Counted from the stretch's first letter, positions 35,935 to 44,815 are shown. The stretch: DNA of 64,000 nucleotides from Chromatiales bacterium (GCA_020445605.1 JAGRGH010000032.1:1-64000); one strand, 5' to 3'. Translations and numbers: made by a program. The notes: generated from the letters alone by a model not told the origin.

Positions 35935-36243
35935 GGCGTCTAACTGAGTCGGGGGTTGTCCGCGGCCTGCGCGGTGCCCGCCAGGATCGGTGCGGCGGCC
36001 CCGAAACCGGGACCCACCCCGACGGGTCCGGGGCGCGCGGCGACCGGGGCCGCTCGACTTTCACTAAAGTAACGTATTATTTTATTAGTGTACATTAAAA
36101 TTGTTTAGTGGGCCGGGCGGACACGGCTCGCCGGCGAGGGCTCAACCTCGGCGGCAGGGCATGATCCGGGCGGAAATCCGAACAACAAGAGCCCACGTCG
36201 CAGCGACGCCGAAACGCATCGCAACCGCCCCGAAGGAGGATGG
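35935..36243. other. Divergent gap between gpmI and the arsR-type regulator
   Basis: About 309 bases with no coding signal. The most striking part is an AT-rich block at 36060-36110 in an otherwise GC-rich gap, holding three TTAGTG/CACTAA boxes. The rest, including 35940-36055 and 36111-36230, shows nothing recognisable except a strong AAGGAGG ahead of the regulator gene. Confidence 0.6.
36062..36110 (+). promoter_or_regulatory. AT-rich promoter/operator with repeated TTAGTG boxes
   Basis: CACTAAA (36062-36068) forms an inverted pair with TTTAGTG (36104-36110), and a third TTAGTG occurs at 36085-36090. The block is strongly AT-rich and includes TACATTAAAAT, a plausible -10 region. ArsR-family repressors usually bind palindromes overlapping their own promoter, so autoregulation is likely. 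The exact operator is an inference. Confidence 0.55.
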
Positions 36244-36606
36244 ATGGTACATGCACAATTTACGCCTATGGCTGGAACCGATTTGGACTACGACGCCGAT
36301 CTCAGCGACCTGATTTCGTCCGACGACGAGATCGACCGCGCGTCGCGATCACTCAAGGCGATGTCGCACCCCTTGCGGCTGAAAATTCTCTGTACGCTCG
36401 GCGATCAAGAAGTGAGCGTACAGGAAATCGTCGAGTACGTCGGGACATCGCAGAGCAACATCTCGCAGCATCTGGCGATCCTCCGTGACAAGGGCATCCT
36501 GGCCTCGCGCAAGGATGCCAACCGTGTCTATTACCGGGTCAGCGACGCGCGCACGCTACAGCTGATCTCGATGATGCGAGACGTGTTCTGCCAGCACGGC
36601 GACTAA
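36244..36606 (+). CDS. ArsR/SmtB family regulator with paired cysteines (persulfide-sensor-like)
   Basis: A 120-residue winged-helix repressor. The helix-turn-helix is VSVQEIVEYVGTSQSNISQHLAILRDKG, followed by a wing (RVYYRV). Two Cys stand out: one in RLKILCTLG before the DNA-binding helices and one in MRDVFCQHGD at the end. In SqrR/BigR-type repressors a Cys in each of these regions forms a tetrasulfide bridge in response to sulfane sulfur. With a rhodanese gene directly downstream, a sulfur-responsive role is plausible. ATG at 36244 with AAGGAGG four bases upstream. Metal or redox sensing are alternatives. Confidence 0.85.
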   Translation: MVHAQFTPMAGTDLDYDADLSDLISSDDEIDRASRSLKAMSHPLRLKILCTLGDQEVSVQEIVEYVGTSQSNISQHLAILRDKGILASRKDANRVYYRVSDARTLQLISMMRDVFCQHGD

Positions 36607-36672
36607 CCCACAATCCGATCCACGCTGACGGCGGGCGGACGCGCGCCGCGCGTGCCCACTGTTTCTCCGACG

Positions 36673-37092
36673 ATGCAAGAAATCCTCGACTTTCTCGCCC
36701 AGCAATGGCCCACCGTAGCGATTCTCGTCGCGGCGCTCGTGCTTCTGGCGCGTTCGTACATGAACGACTCCGGCAAGAACGCCGTCGGCCCGCAGCAGGC
36801 GGTGCGGCTGATGAACGACCGTGAAGCGGTCGTCCTCGATGTGCGCGAGGCGAACGAGTTTTCCGACGGTCACATCCGTGGCGCGATCCACATCCCGCTC
36901 GGCGAGGTGAAAAACCGCGTCTCGCAGTTGCAGAAATACAAGAGCCGCCCGATCATCGTCGGCTGTCGCAGCGGCAGCCGGTCGAACGTTGCCGCCGGCC
37001 ACCTGCGCCGCGCCGGTTTCGAACAGGTGTTCAATCTGCGCGGCGGCATGCTCGCGTGGCAGAACGCGAACCTACCCGTCACGCAACGTTAG
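36673..37092 (+). CDS. Membrane-anchored rhodanese-like sulfurtransferase
   Basis: A 139-residue protein with one N-terminal membrane helix (residues about 10-30) and a rhodanese domain (45-135). The active-site loop is GCRSGSRS, with the Cys that carries sulfur. Conserved DVREANEFSDGHIRGAIHIP and NLRGGMLAWQ match YibN-type proteins, which in gammaproteobacteria precede secB. The ATG at 36673 was chosen over an in-frame GTG at 36652. The gene begins 66 bases after the regulator stop and 15 bases before secB. It is the likely target or partner of the ArsR-type regulator. Confidence 0.92.
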   Translation: MQEILDFLAQQWPTVAILVAALVLLARSYMNDSGKNAVGPQQAVRLMNDREAVVLDVREANEFSDGHIRGAIHIPLGEVKNRVSQLQKYKSRPIIVGCRSGSRSNVAAGHLRRAGFEQVFNLRGGMLAWQNANLPVTQR

Positions 37093-37107
37093 GAATTCAA
37101 TCCGAAC

Positions 37108-37590
37108 ATGAGCACTGAACCCGGCGCCCCCGGCGCAAGCACCACCAGCGAGCAGCAGTTTTCGATCCAGCGCGTCTACCTCAAGGACGCCTCACTCGAA
37201 TCCCCGAACAGCCCGATGGTGTTTCTGAAGGATTGGAAACCGGAAGTCGAGGTCAACCTCGGCGCATCGACGAACCCGCAGGGCAACGACCACTACGAGG
37301 TCATCGTGAACGTGACCGTCACCGCACGCAGCGGTGAGGACACGGCATTCCTGGTCGAAGTGCATCAGGCCGGAATCTTCATGGTGCGCGGCTATCCAAA
37401 GGACCAGATCGACGTGCTGCTCGGCAGCTATTGCCCCGGCGTGCTGTTCCCCTACGCACGCGAGGCGATTTCCGACCTCGTCACCAAGGGCGGCTTTCCG
37501 CAGTTCGTGCTCGCGCCGGTCAACTTCGACGCGATCTACGCCGAGCGCCAGCGCCAACGCGCCGGCGGCAGCGGCAACGCGCCGAATTGA
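37108..37590 (+). CDS. secB: Protein-export chaperone SecB
   Basis: A 160-residue homotetrameric chaperone that keeps secretory proteins unfolded and delivers them to SecA. Motifs FSIQRVYLKDASLESPNSP and QAGIFMVRGY are characteristic, and CPGVLFPYAREAISDLV carries the SecA-binding acidic surface. Length is slightly above average owing to a Ser/Thr/Pro-rich N terminus. It lies between the rhodanese and gpsA; grxC, often present here in enterics, is absent. Confidence 0.97.
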   Translation: MSTEPGAPGASTTSEQQFSIQRVYLKDASLESPNSPMVFLKDWKPEVEVNLGASTNPQGNDHYEVIVNVTVTARSGEDTAFLVEVHQAGIFMVRGYPKDQIDVLLGSYCPGVLFPYAREAISDLVTKGGFPQFVLAPVNFDAIYAERQRQRAGGSGNAPN

Positions 37591-37612
37591 CCTGAGTCCA
37601 TAGCGCGCGCCG

Positions 37613-38599
37613 ATGGCAGACGTCGCGGTCATCGGCGCGGGTTCCTGGGGCAGCGCGCTGGCGCTTTGCCTGGCCCGCAACGGGCACCGCGTGCGTCTGT
37701 GGGCACACCGTCGCGAACATGCGGAAGCACTCGTCCGCGAGGGCGAAAACCGGCGCTACCTGCCGGGTGTGGCACTGCCCGAGTCCATCACCCCGACCGC
37801 CGACCTCGCCACGGCACTCGACGGCGCGGACGACCGGCTGATCGTCGTCCCGAGCGGCGCCTTCCGCGCCACGCTGCAAAATCTGCTCAAACACGGCCCC
37901 TGCCGGGAACTCGCCTGGGCCAGCAAGGGCCTCGAGCCCGAGACCGGCCTGCGTCTGGACCAGGTCGCCGCCGAACTGATCGGCGACGCACCCATAGCCA
38001 TCGTCAGTGGCCCCACGTTCGCCACCGAGATCGCGCGCAATTTGCCCGCGGCGGCGACCGTCGCATCGTGGCACCCGGCCTACGCCCAGCACTGGGTCGA
38101 ACGCCTGCATGCCCCGGTGTTTCGCACCTACACGACCGATGACCCGATCGGCGTCGCCATCGGCGGCGCGACGAAGAATGTGCTCGCGATCGCGGCGGGC
38201 ATCACGGACGGTCTGGGTTTTGGCGCCAACACGCGCGCGGCGCTGATCACCCGCGGACTCGCGGAAATGACCCGTCTCGCACTGGCATTCGGCGCACGCG
38301 CGGAGACGCTCTACGGACTGGCCGGGGTCGGCGATCTCGTGCTGACCTGCACGGATGACCAGTCGCGCAACCGGCGCCTCGGCCGGGCCCTGGCAAAGGG
38401 TCAGACGATCGGGGACGCCATCGCCGGCATCGCGCAGGCCGTCGAGGGCTATCACACGGTGCGGGCACTGTGCCGGCTCGCCGCCGGGCGTGACGTGGAG
38501 ATGCCCATCGCCGAGCAGGTGCGTGCGGTCCTGTTCGAGGGCGTCGAACCGAAAGCCGCGATCGAGGCCCTGCTGACGCGCGACCCGAAGGCCGAGTAG
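37613..38599 (+). CDS. gpsA: NAD(P)-dependent glycerol-3-phosphate dehydrogenase
   Basis: A 328-residue enzyme making glycerol-3-phosphate from dihydroxyacetone phosphate for phospholipid synthesis. The Rossmann motif VIGAGSWGSALALCLARNGH opens the protein. The family segments SGPTFATEIAR, KNVLAIAAGI(TDG)LGFGANTRAALITRG with the catalytic Lys, and AGVGDLVLTCTDDQSRNRRLG are present. ATG at 37613. Last gene of the arsR-rhodanese-secB-gpsA unit, ending 3 bases before the convergent peroxidase gene's stop. Confidence 0.97.
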   Translation: MADVAVIGAGSWGSALALCLARNGHRVRLWAHRREHAEALVREGENRRYLPGVALPESITPTADLATALDGADDRLIVVPSGAFRATLQNLLKHGPCRELAWASKGLEPETGLRLDQVAAELIGDAPIAIVSGPTFATEIARNLPAAATVASWHPAYAQHWVERLHAPVFRTYTTDDPIGVAIGGATKNVLAIAAGITDGLGFGANTRAALITRGLAEMTRLALAFGARAETLYGLAGVGDLVLTCTDDQSRNRRLGRALAKGQTIGDAIAGIAQAVEGYHTVRALCRLAAGRDVEMPIAEQVRAVLFEGVEPKAAIEALLTRDPKAE

Positions 38600-38602
38600 C
38601 CG

Positions 38603-39910
38603 CTACTCCGTGGCGACCTCTGGCCCGCCTGCGCGCGCCCCCACAAGCGGGGCCGCCGTACCGGGCGGCACGCGCGAATCGCCACCCCAGTCCGGATAGC
38701 CGTCGGTCAGCGTGCGCATGAACGCGACCAGTGCCCGCTCGTCCTCATCGCTGAGCTTCAGGTCACCGAGCTCCTCCGTGTTGACGTTTTCGGCCACTTC
38801 CGGCGGCGGCCAGCAGTCCACGCCAAAACCGGGATCTCGGCTATCCCTGCATACGCGCCCGAGCCCATCACGCGTGTTGTAGAAGTGCACGACCTGTTCC
38901 AGGGTCGTGAACACCCCGTTATGCATGTAAGGCGCAGTCAACGCGATATTGCGCACGCTCATCACCTTCTGCTTGCCGCGTTGCAGACCAGCAGGATCGG
39001 TCGCGGCGATCTCCGCCCGGCCACTCAGGCCGAGATCCGGCGGGCCGTCGATCGCGGCGTTCGCGGGTACGCCGAGGTTGTCGTAGGTGAAATCCGTGAA
39101 CAGGGCGGGCCGTTCGCTACCGTCTGGAACTTGCACCGGGGTCGCCGGATGGCACTCACCGCACTTGCTGCGTTCGGCGTCGTTCCATAGCTCCAGCCCG
39201 CGCGCCTCGTCGGCGCGGAGCTCCACGACGCCGGCCAGGTAGAAATCGAATTTGGACGTGAATGGCGCGAACGCCGGCTCACGCTCGAACGCGGCAATGG
39301 CCTGGGTCATGGCGACATACGCGGGTTCGACCCCGGCCGGCGCGGAAACTTCCGCAGGTGCCAGCTCGCGTGCCGGCACCCGATCGAGGTCCACGGAGTA
39401 CAGCACCCGAAACGCGCGCACGTATTCCGGATTCTCCTTCAGCCGCGACACCACGGCCCAGTGACTGGGCAGCGCCATCTCGCGGGGATTCACCGGCGGC
39501 AGCGCGGCCTGCTCGGCAAGCCCGGCGGCACGACCGTTCCAGAACTGCCCGCCCACGTACAGCCCTTCAGTGGGGTCCCAGTGAAACGCGGGCGAAAACG
39601 CCGCGTATTTTGCGCTGGGGGCATTGAGCAGGCCCACCTGGCCCGGAACGGACCCCGGCGATACGGGCGATTCGGCATCGTGATTGCGCGGATCGACGAA
39701 CGCCGACACCGGAGGGAGTTCGCTGCCGGCGCGATCGGGCACGGCAATCTGATGACAGCTGTCGCAGGACTGGTTGCGGTTCAGCGACAGGTTCTCATCG
39801 CGGTACAGGGCCTCGCCCAGCACTGCGGTCGTGTCGAACCCGACCGCCACAGTGGCGCGCAAGCCCGAAATCAACAGGACGGCGATCAGACCGCGCCGCG
39901 AAATCCGCAT
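38603..39910 (-). CDS. Di-haem cytochrome c peroxidase family protein
   Basis: A 435-residue periplasmic protein with a signal peptide (about residues 1-24) and two c-type haem sites, CDSCH (near 49-53) and CGECH (near 251-255), as in bacterial cytochrome c peroxidase and MauG-like proteins. Other motifs are [16 protein letters not shown] and [28 protein letters not shown], with a Met that can ligate the high-potential haem. It would reduce peroxide using cytochrome electrons. The ATG lies inside the 3' end of trmL, overlapping by 25 bases. Confidence 0.9.
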   Translation of the reverse strand: MRISRRGLIAVLLISGLRATVAVGFDTTAVLGEALYRDENLSLNRNQSCDSCHQIAVPDRAGSELPPVSAFVDPRNHDAESPVSPGSVPGQVGLLNAPSAKYAAFSPAFHWDPTEGLYVGGQFWNGRAAGLAEQAALPPVNPREMALPSHWAVVSRLKENPEYVRAFRVLYSVDLDRVPARELAPAEVSAPAGVEPAYVAMTQAIAAFEREPAFAPFTSKFDFYLAGVVELRADEARGLELWNDAERSKCGECHPATPVQVPDGSERPALFTDFTYDNLGVPANAAIDGPPDLGLSGRAEIAATDPAGLQRGKQKVMSVRNIALTAPYMHNGVFTTLEQVVHFYNTRDGLGRVCRDSRDPGFGVDCWPPPEVAENVNTEELGDLKLSDEDERALVAFMRTLTDGYPDWGGDSRVPPGTAAPLVGARAGGPEVATE

Positions 39911-40350
39911 TGTCTCCAGGCCTCGTAGATCGTCACCGCAACGGCGTTGGAAAGGTTCAGGCTGCGGCTCGACGGCAGCATCGGCAGCCGCAGCCGGCGT
40001 TCGGCCGGCCAGCGATCGAGCAGTGCCGCGCCAAGTCCGCTGGTTTCCGGGCCGAAAACGAACACATCATCGGCCCTGAACTGCGCGCCCTGCGGGGCGA
40101 GCGAACCGTGTGTGGTCAGCGGCCAGACCCGCGCGGGGTCAAACGCATCCAGGCAGGCATCGAGCTCGTCGTACACGCGCAGTTCGGCCCACTCGTGATA
40201 GTCCAGACCGGCGCGGCGCAGCCGGCGATCGTCTAGCTCGAAACCCAGCGGCCGGATCAGATGCAGGCGGCTGCCGGTGTTCGCGCACAGTCGTATGATG
40301 TTGCCGGTGTTGGGCGCGATCTCGGGCCGGTACAAGACGACATGAAACAT
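39886..40350 (-). CDS. trmL: tRNA (cytidine/uridine-2'-O-)-methyltransferase TrmL
   Basis: A 154-residue SPOUT methyltransferase that 2'-O-methylates position 34 of tRNA-Leu isoacceptors. It starts [26 protein letters not shown], and the knotted SAM-binding region includes [12 protein letters not shown] and [18 protein letters not shown]. The size is that of the minimal family. ATG at 40350, 17 bases from the divergent pyrD start. It overlaps the peroxidase gene downstream. Confidence 0.95.
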   Translation of the reverse strand: MFHVVLYRPEIAPNTGNIIRLCANTGSRLHLIRPLGFELDDRRLRRAGLDYHEWAELRVYDELDACLDAFDPARVWPLTTHGSLAPQGAQFRADDVFVFGPETSGLGAALLDRWPAERRLRLPMLPSSRSLNLSNAVAVTIYEAWRQCGFRGAV

Positions 40351-40367
40351 CTTCGGACATCATTGCA

Positions 40368-41360
40368 ATGAGCGCCCAGGGGTCAACCGCCGCCGCAACC
40401 GACAATGACTCGCGCCTGGCGTTGCAGTTCTGCGGCCTGGAATTCACCACGCCTCTGGTGCTGCTGTCGGGCTGCGTCGGGTTCGGCGAAGAGTACACGC
40501 GGGTCCACGGCTTCTCCAACCGCGACGCCGGCGCCGTGGTCCTGAAAGGGACGACCGGCAAGGCGCGGCTGGGCAACCCGCCGCACCGCGTCTATGAGAC
40601 CCCACAGGGCATGCTCAACGCCATCGGCCTGCAGAATCCGGGCGTGGACTACGTCGTCGACTGGATCCTGCCGCACCTGGACTTCGGCGAGACCCGCTTC
40701 ATCGCCAACGTCTCGGGCTCGACGGTCGAGGAATATGTCGAGGTCACGCGGCGCTTCGACGACTCGCGCATCGACGCGATCGAGATCAACATCTCCTGCC
40801 CGAACGTCAAGGAAGGCGGCGTGGCCTTCGGCAACGACCCGGACATGTCGGCACGCGTCGTCGAGGCCTGCCGCGCGGTGACCCGAAAGCCGATCATCAC
40901 CAAGCTGTCGCCGAATCAGACCGACATCGCGCAAAACGCGCGGCGCTGCATCGAGGCCGGCACGGATGCCTTCGCCGTCATCAACACGCTGATGGGCATG
41001 AGCGTGGACATCGCCACGCGCAGACCGGTGCTCGGCAACAACCAGGGTGGACTGTCGGGCCCCGCGATCAAGCCGATCGCCCTGCTCAAGGTGCATCAGG
41101 TCCATCAGGTCGCCGCGCCGCATGGCGTGCCGATCATCGGCCAGGGCGGCATCACCTCGGCCAGCGACGCGATCGAGTTTCTGATCGCCGGCGCCGCGAC
41201 CGTGGGCATCGGCACGGGGCTGTTCTACGACCCGCTGATCCTGCCGAAGATCAACCGCGGCATCCTCGAATACCTCGAACACCACGGCTTCGGCCACGTC
41301 TCGGAGCTCACCGGCACGCTGGTCCTGAACGGCGCCGCGGCCCCGGCCTGCGGCTGTTAA
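40368..41360 (+). CDS. pyrD: Class 1B-like dihydroorotate dehydrogenase
   Basis: A 330-residue FMN enzyme that oxidises dihydroorotate to orotate in pyrimidine synthesis. The catalytic base is Cys in NISCPNVKEGG, which marks class 1 rather than the membrane class 2 (Ser) usual in gammaproteobacteria. KLSPNQTDI, INTLLGM-like INTLMGMSVD, GGLSGPAIKP and the phosphate-binding IGQGGIT-SASDAIEFLIAGA follow the class 1B pattern. Class 1B normally needs a PyrK partner, which is not in this window. ATG at 40368. A palindrome begins immediately after the stop codon. Confidence 0.92.
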   Translation: MSAQGSTAAATDNDSRLALQFCGLEFTTPLVLLSGCVGFGEEYTRVHGFSNRDAGAVVLKGTTGKARLGNPPHRVYETPQGMLNAIGLQNPGVDYVVDWILPHLDFGETRFIANVSGSTVEEYVEVTRRFDDSRIDAIEINISCPNVKEGGVAFGNDPDMSARVVEACRAVTRKPIITKLSPNQTDIAQNARRCIEAGTDAFAVINTLMGMSVDIATRRPVLGNNQGGLSGPAIKPIALLKVHQVHQVAAPHGVPIIGQGGITSASDAIEFLIAGAATVGIGTGLFYDPLILPKINRGILEYLEHHGFGHVSELTGTLVLNGAAAPACGC

Positions 41361-41399
41361 GGCCTGTTCACACTACGCCTGGCGTAGCGTGAACACGCC
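41361..41399. repeat. Palindrome shared by pyrD and ntrC ends
   Basis: GGCCTGTTCACACTACGC (41361-41378) pairs with 41382-41399 (16 of 18 positions) around a 3-base centre. It fills the whole gap between the convergent pyrD and ntrC stop codons. The arm sequence matches the 87-bp palindrome at 28904-28990. No T-run is present, so if it stops transcription it does so through its strong stem. It is best seen as a dispersed repeat. Confidence 0.7.
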
Positions 41400-42797
41400 C
41401 TAGTCGATACCGAGTTCCTTGATCTTGCGGGTCAGGGTGTTGCGGCCCCAACCGAGCAGTTTCGCGGCGTCCTGACGGCGACCGCCGGTAAAACCCAGCG
41501 CCGTGGTGATCACGGCGCGTTCGAACTGCGGGCCGATTTCGTTCAGCACCGCGGAACGCCCGGCGCGCAAGGCCTGCTGCACGGTGGCCTTGAGTGCGGA
41601 TTCCCAGTCACCCTCGGCCTGCTCCTCGGTGACGCCTTGCGAGAGGTCGTTGGGCAGGTCGCCGATCTGGATCTCGCGGCCGGAGGCCATGACGGTCAGC
41701 CAGCGGCAGGTGTTTTCGAGCTGGCGCACGTTGCCCGGCCAGTCCAGTGCCGCCATCAGCTGCTCGGCATCTCGCGACAGGCGCTTGGGTTCGACGCCGA
41801 GTTCGCGCGCGGCGCCGACCAGGAAATGCCGTGCGAGCAGCGGGATGTCCTCGCGCCGCTCACGCAGCGCCGGCAGCCGGATGCGAATCACGTTCAGACG
41901 GTGGAACAGGTCCTCGCGGAAACGGCCATCGGCCACGCGCTGCTCGAGGTTCTGATGGGTCGCAGCGATGATGCGAACGTCCACTCTCGTGGGCGTATGG
42001 CCGCCGACGGTATAGAACACGCCGTCCGCGAGTACGCGCAGGAGCCGCGTCTGCATCTCGGCGGGCATGTCACCGATCTCGTCGAGGAACAGCGTGCCAC
42101 CGTTGGCCTGGGCGAAGCGCCCCTCGCGCCGCGCCTGCGCACCGGTGAACGCGCCGCGTTCGTGTCCAAACAGTTCGGACTCCAGCAGATCGTGCGGAAT
42201 CGCCGCCATGTTCAGTGCGATGAACGGACCGTTCGCGCGCGGGCTGTGCCGATGCAGGGCATTGGCAACGAGTTCCTTGCCGGTGCCCGATTCGCCATTG
42301 ATCAGCACCGTGACGTTCGAGCGCGCGAGTCGCCCAATCGCGCGGAACACCTCCTGCATGGAGGGCGCGACGCCGATCAGGTCGGTCTGCTCGGGCTGTG
42401 GTTCGGCGTGGTGCTCGCCATTGGCGGCCTGACGGCTGCCGATCGCACGACGCACGAGTTCAACCGCCTCGTCCACATCGAACGGCTTGGGCAGATATTC
42501 GAACGCACCGCCGTGAAAAGAGGCGACCGCGGTGTCCAGGTCCGAATGCGCGGTCATGATGATCACCGGCATGCGCGGGTCGCGCGCATGGATGCGTTCG
42601 AGCAGCTTCAGCCCGTCGATGCCGGGCATGCGGATGTCGGAAACCATCGCCAGCGGCGCACTGCGCTCCAGCGCATGCAGGGTGCTGTCACCGTCGGCGA
42701 ACGCACGCACCTGGTAACCGGCACGCTCGAGCGCGCGTTGCAGCACCCAGCGGATGGAGCGGTCGTCATCCACGACCCAGACTTCGGCTTCACTCAT
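41400..42797 (-). CDS. ntrC: Nitrogen regulator NtrC (NR-I)
   Basis: A 465-residue sigma-54 activator: an N-terminal receiver (residues 3-120, phosphoacceptor Asp in MVSDIRMPGIDG), a central AAA+ domain with Walker A GESGTGKE, GAFTGA loop that contacts sigma-54, and Walker B LFLDEIGDM, then a C-terminal Fis-like helix-turn-helix (ALGFTGGRRQDAAKLLGWGRNTLTRKIKELG). ATG at 42797; the ATGA overlap with ntrB couples the pair. It activates glnA, whose sites are visible at 46393-46439. Confidence 0.97.
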   Translation of the reverse strand: MSEAEVWVVDDDRSIRWVLQRALERAGYQVRAFADGDSTLHALERSAPLAMVSDIRMPGIDGLKLLERIHARDPRMPVIIMTAHSDLDTAVASFHGGAFEYLPKPFDVDEAVELVRRAIGSRQAANGEHHAEPQPEQTDLIGVAPSMQEVFRAIGRLARSNVTVLINGESGTGKELVANALHRHSPRANGPFIALNMAAIPHDLLESELFGHERGAFTGAQARREGRFAQANGGTLFLDEIGDMPAEMQTRLLRVLADGVFYTVGGHTPTRVDVRIIAATHQNLEQRVADGRFREDLFHRLNVIRIRLPALRERREDIPLLARHFLVGAARELGVEPKRLSRDAEQLMAALDWPGNVRQLENTCRWLTVMASGREIQIGDLPNDLSQGVTEEQAEGDWESALKATVQQALRAGRSAVLNEIGPQFERAVITTALGFTGGRRQDAAKLLGWGRNTLTRKIKELGID

Positions 42798-43864
42798 CGG
42801 CGTTCCTCGACCGGAAGATAGACATTGAATTCGGTGTGACCCGGCTCGCTCGCGCACTCGATCAGTCCTCCATGCGCGAGCACCAGCGACTGAGCGATGG
42901 AAAGGCCCAGCCCGGTGCCCTCGGGACGACCGGTCACCATCGGCAGAAAGATGCGCTCCGCAAGCTCGGGCGGAATACCCGGCCCGTCATCGATCACGTC
43001 GGCGCGCACGACGTGACGGCGGCGTCGCGTGCCGATCGTGAAGTTGTGTTCGATGCGGGTGCGCAGCAGGATGCGCCCGCCCCTGGTCAGGGCCTGAGCG
43101 GCGTTCAGCGCGAGGTTCAGGAACACCTGGATCAGCTGGTTCTCGTCGCCGCTGAGTTCCGGCAGCGAGGGATCGTAGTCGGTGTGAATCTCCACGCCCG
43201 CCGGCGCGTCGACTGCGACCAGTCCACGCACGCGCTCGAGCACGCGGTGAATGTTCAGCGCGGCGTTTCTCATCGGCCGGCTCGGACCGACCATGCGGTC
43301 GACGAGATCGCGCAGCCGATCCGCTTCGTCGACGATGACCTGGGTGTATTCGGACAGCCCCGGATCGTCGAGTTCGCTCTGTAGCAACTGCGCCGCGCCG
43401 CGCAGACCGCCAAGCGGATTCTTGATTTCGTGCGCCAACCCGCGCAGCAGATCGCGCGCGGCGGCGGACTGTTGCAGCAGATGGTTCTCGCGCGAGATGC
43501 GTTGATGCCGATCGAGCCGGACGAGCTCGATCAGTACCGCGCCGTCATCGGCGAGCGGCGTGACGGTGCAGTCAACCGTCACGGCCCGCCGGCCCGACAG
43601 CGGCAGAACCATGGACCGCTCGGTGAACGGACGCCCGCGCTGACCGGCCTTGCGGATCGCACCAACCACGTCGGTTTCCGGGCAGTAGATCATCTCGCCG
43701 GCGGCGCGACCGATCATGTTCCGGGCGCTGGTCTCGAACAGCTCCTCGGCCGCCGGGTTCATGTAGGTCAGCGTCAGGGATCGATCGAACAGCAGAACCG
43801 CGCACTGCAGGTTCTCGACGACGCGCCGGATGATGCGTTCGTCCGCAGGGGCGGGAATGTTCAT
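42794..43864 (-). CDS. ntrB: Nitrogen sensor kinase NtrB (NR-II)
   Basis: A 356-residue soluble histidine kinase. A PAS domain (residues 12-110) is followed by HisKA with the phosphorylated His in LLRGLAHEIKNPLGGLRGAAQLL, and an HATPase with N (QVFLNLALNAAQAL), G1 (DDGPGIPPE) and G2 (GTGLGLSIAQ) boxes. The lack of membrane helices and the KNPL H-box match NtrB, which is controlled by PII. ATG at 43864. An NtrC-like site lies 112-128 bases upstream. Confidence 0.96.
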   Translation of the reverse strand: MNIPAPADERIIRRVVENLQCAVLLFDRSLTLTYMNPAAEELFETSARNMIGRAAGEMIYCPETDVVGAIRKAGQRGRPFTERSMVLPLSGRRAVTVDCTVTPLADDGAVLIELVRLDRHQRISRENHLLQQSAAARDLLRGLAHEIKNPLGGLRGAAQLLQSELDDPGLSEYTQVIVDEADRLRDLVDRMVGPSRPMRNAALNIHRVLERVRGLVAVDAPAGVEIHTDYDPSLPELSGDENQLIQVFLNLALNAAQALTRGGRILLRTRIEHNFTIGTRRRRHVVRADVIDDGPGIPPELAERIFLPMVTGRPEGTGLGLSIAQSLVLAHGGLIECASEPGHTEFNVYLPVEERR

Positions 43865-43975
43865 ACAGAGTCCGCAAGCAAGGAGCGGGCCAGAACGGCT
43901 TTGGTAAATAAACGCCCCGGCCGTGCGAAATTCCGCGCACCGGCGCGCCCGGACGCGACTCCAGCGTGGCGACTA

Positions 43976-43992
43976 TGCACTAAATCGGTGCG
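43976..43992. promoter_or_regulatory. NtrC-binding site upstream of ntrB
   Basis: TGCACT-AAATC-GGTGCG closely matches the NtrC pattern TGCAC(C/T)-N5-GGTGCA. It lies 112-128 bases upstream of the ntrB ATG in a 243-base gap that otherwise holds nothing coding. It suggests nitrogen-dependent autoregulation of ntrBC, as known in enterics. Confidence 0.7.
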
Positions 43993-44107
43993 ACGACCAA
44001 GGCTGGTCAGGACGAGCACCCGGTCGGGGTACCGCCGGACGCCAGGGCGGGCGCGACGAACCGGGGTTCACCGGGTCGGCGCCGGGCAGACGGCGGTCCG
44101 GCCGGAC

Positions 44108-44677
44108 TCAGGGGTTGTTGGCTGGCGGTGCCGCTGGCTTGAACTCGCCCAAACCCAGCCGCTGCCGGGTCAGTGCGGATTCCTGGCGCATGTGAAACCG
44201 CACCGCAGCCGTGCTGCGTACGACCTGTCCGGCGGAAACAACGTTGACCTGCACGGTGTGCGTGCCGCGGACGAGCTCGTTGAGTTGCAGGCTGGTCGAG
44301 CGCAGTTCGCCCGGCACGACCTGGCCGTCGACGACCACCTGCAGATGGTCACCCTCGGCCAGCGGCGGCTCCAGGCGTACGCGGACCGTGGCTTGGCCCT
44401 GGTTGCTGCGCACCGACGCCTCGGGCTCGGGTTCGAGCATCTCGAGCACCGAGTAGCTCGTCGGCCCCTGCGGAGCGTCGGTGCCGGCCGGTGTACGCGC
44501 GGGCAGATTCAGCGGTGCCGCCGGGCGCGGCTCGGGCAGACGGATCGTCTCCGCGCCCGGCACGGGCTGGTCGGAGAAACTGACACTGCCATCCGGTGCG
44601 ATATGGCGGTAGACGTCGCGTGCCGCCGCAGGAATCAGCGCGAATGCGAGCAAAACGCCGGTCAGGAGCTGCCTCAT
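44108..44677 (-). CDS. DUF4124 domain secreted protein
   Basis: A 189-residue protein with a signal peptide (about residues 1-19, ending AAA) followed by a DUF4124 domain that starts with VYRHIAPDGSVSFSDQPVPGA. The remainder is a beta-rich region (VRVRLEPPLAEGDHLQVVVDGQ) with an Ig-like appearance. The family is unassigned, and a copy between glnA and ntrB is common in gammaproteobacteria. ATG at 44677 gives the signal peptide; an upstream frame extension was left out. It is 138 bases from the glnA stop, past a terminator. Confidence 0.87.
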   Translation of the reverse strand: MRQLLTGVLLAFALIPAAARDVYRHIAPDGSVSFSDQPVPGAETIRLPEPRPAAPLNLPARTPAGTDAPQGPTSYSVLEMLEPEPEASVRSNQGQATVRVRLEPPLAEGDHLQVVVDGQVVPGELRSTSLQLNELVRGTHTVQVNVVSAGQVVRSTAAVRFHMRQESALTRQRLGLGEFKPAAPPANNP

Positions 44678-44746
44678 GCCCAGAACTATAGCCAGCGCCC
44701 GTGGCAGCAACAATGCAACCGGTCACACCGACCGGACCGCCCGCGC

Positions 44747-44784
44747 AAAAAAAAGGCCCGGAACGGCGATCCGCCGTCCGGGCC
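44747..44784 (-). terminator. Rho-independent terminator of glnA
   Basis: Reading the minus strand, GGCCCGGACGGCG (44784-44772) pairs with 44768-44755 apart from one bulged base, and eight T residues follow (44754-44747). It lies 31 bases after the glnA stop and separates glnA from the DUF4124-ntrB-ntrC genes. Confidence 0.92.
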
Positions 44785-44815
44785 CAGGTTTGCAGACCGA
44801 GTCAGGAGAACTCGT

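Noticed and set aside
44005-44035. A second NtrC-like site near AGCACC...GGGGTACC
   Set aside because: Arm spacing and bases fit the pattern poorly compared with 43976-43992.
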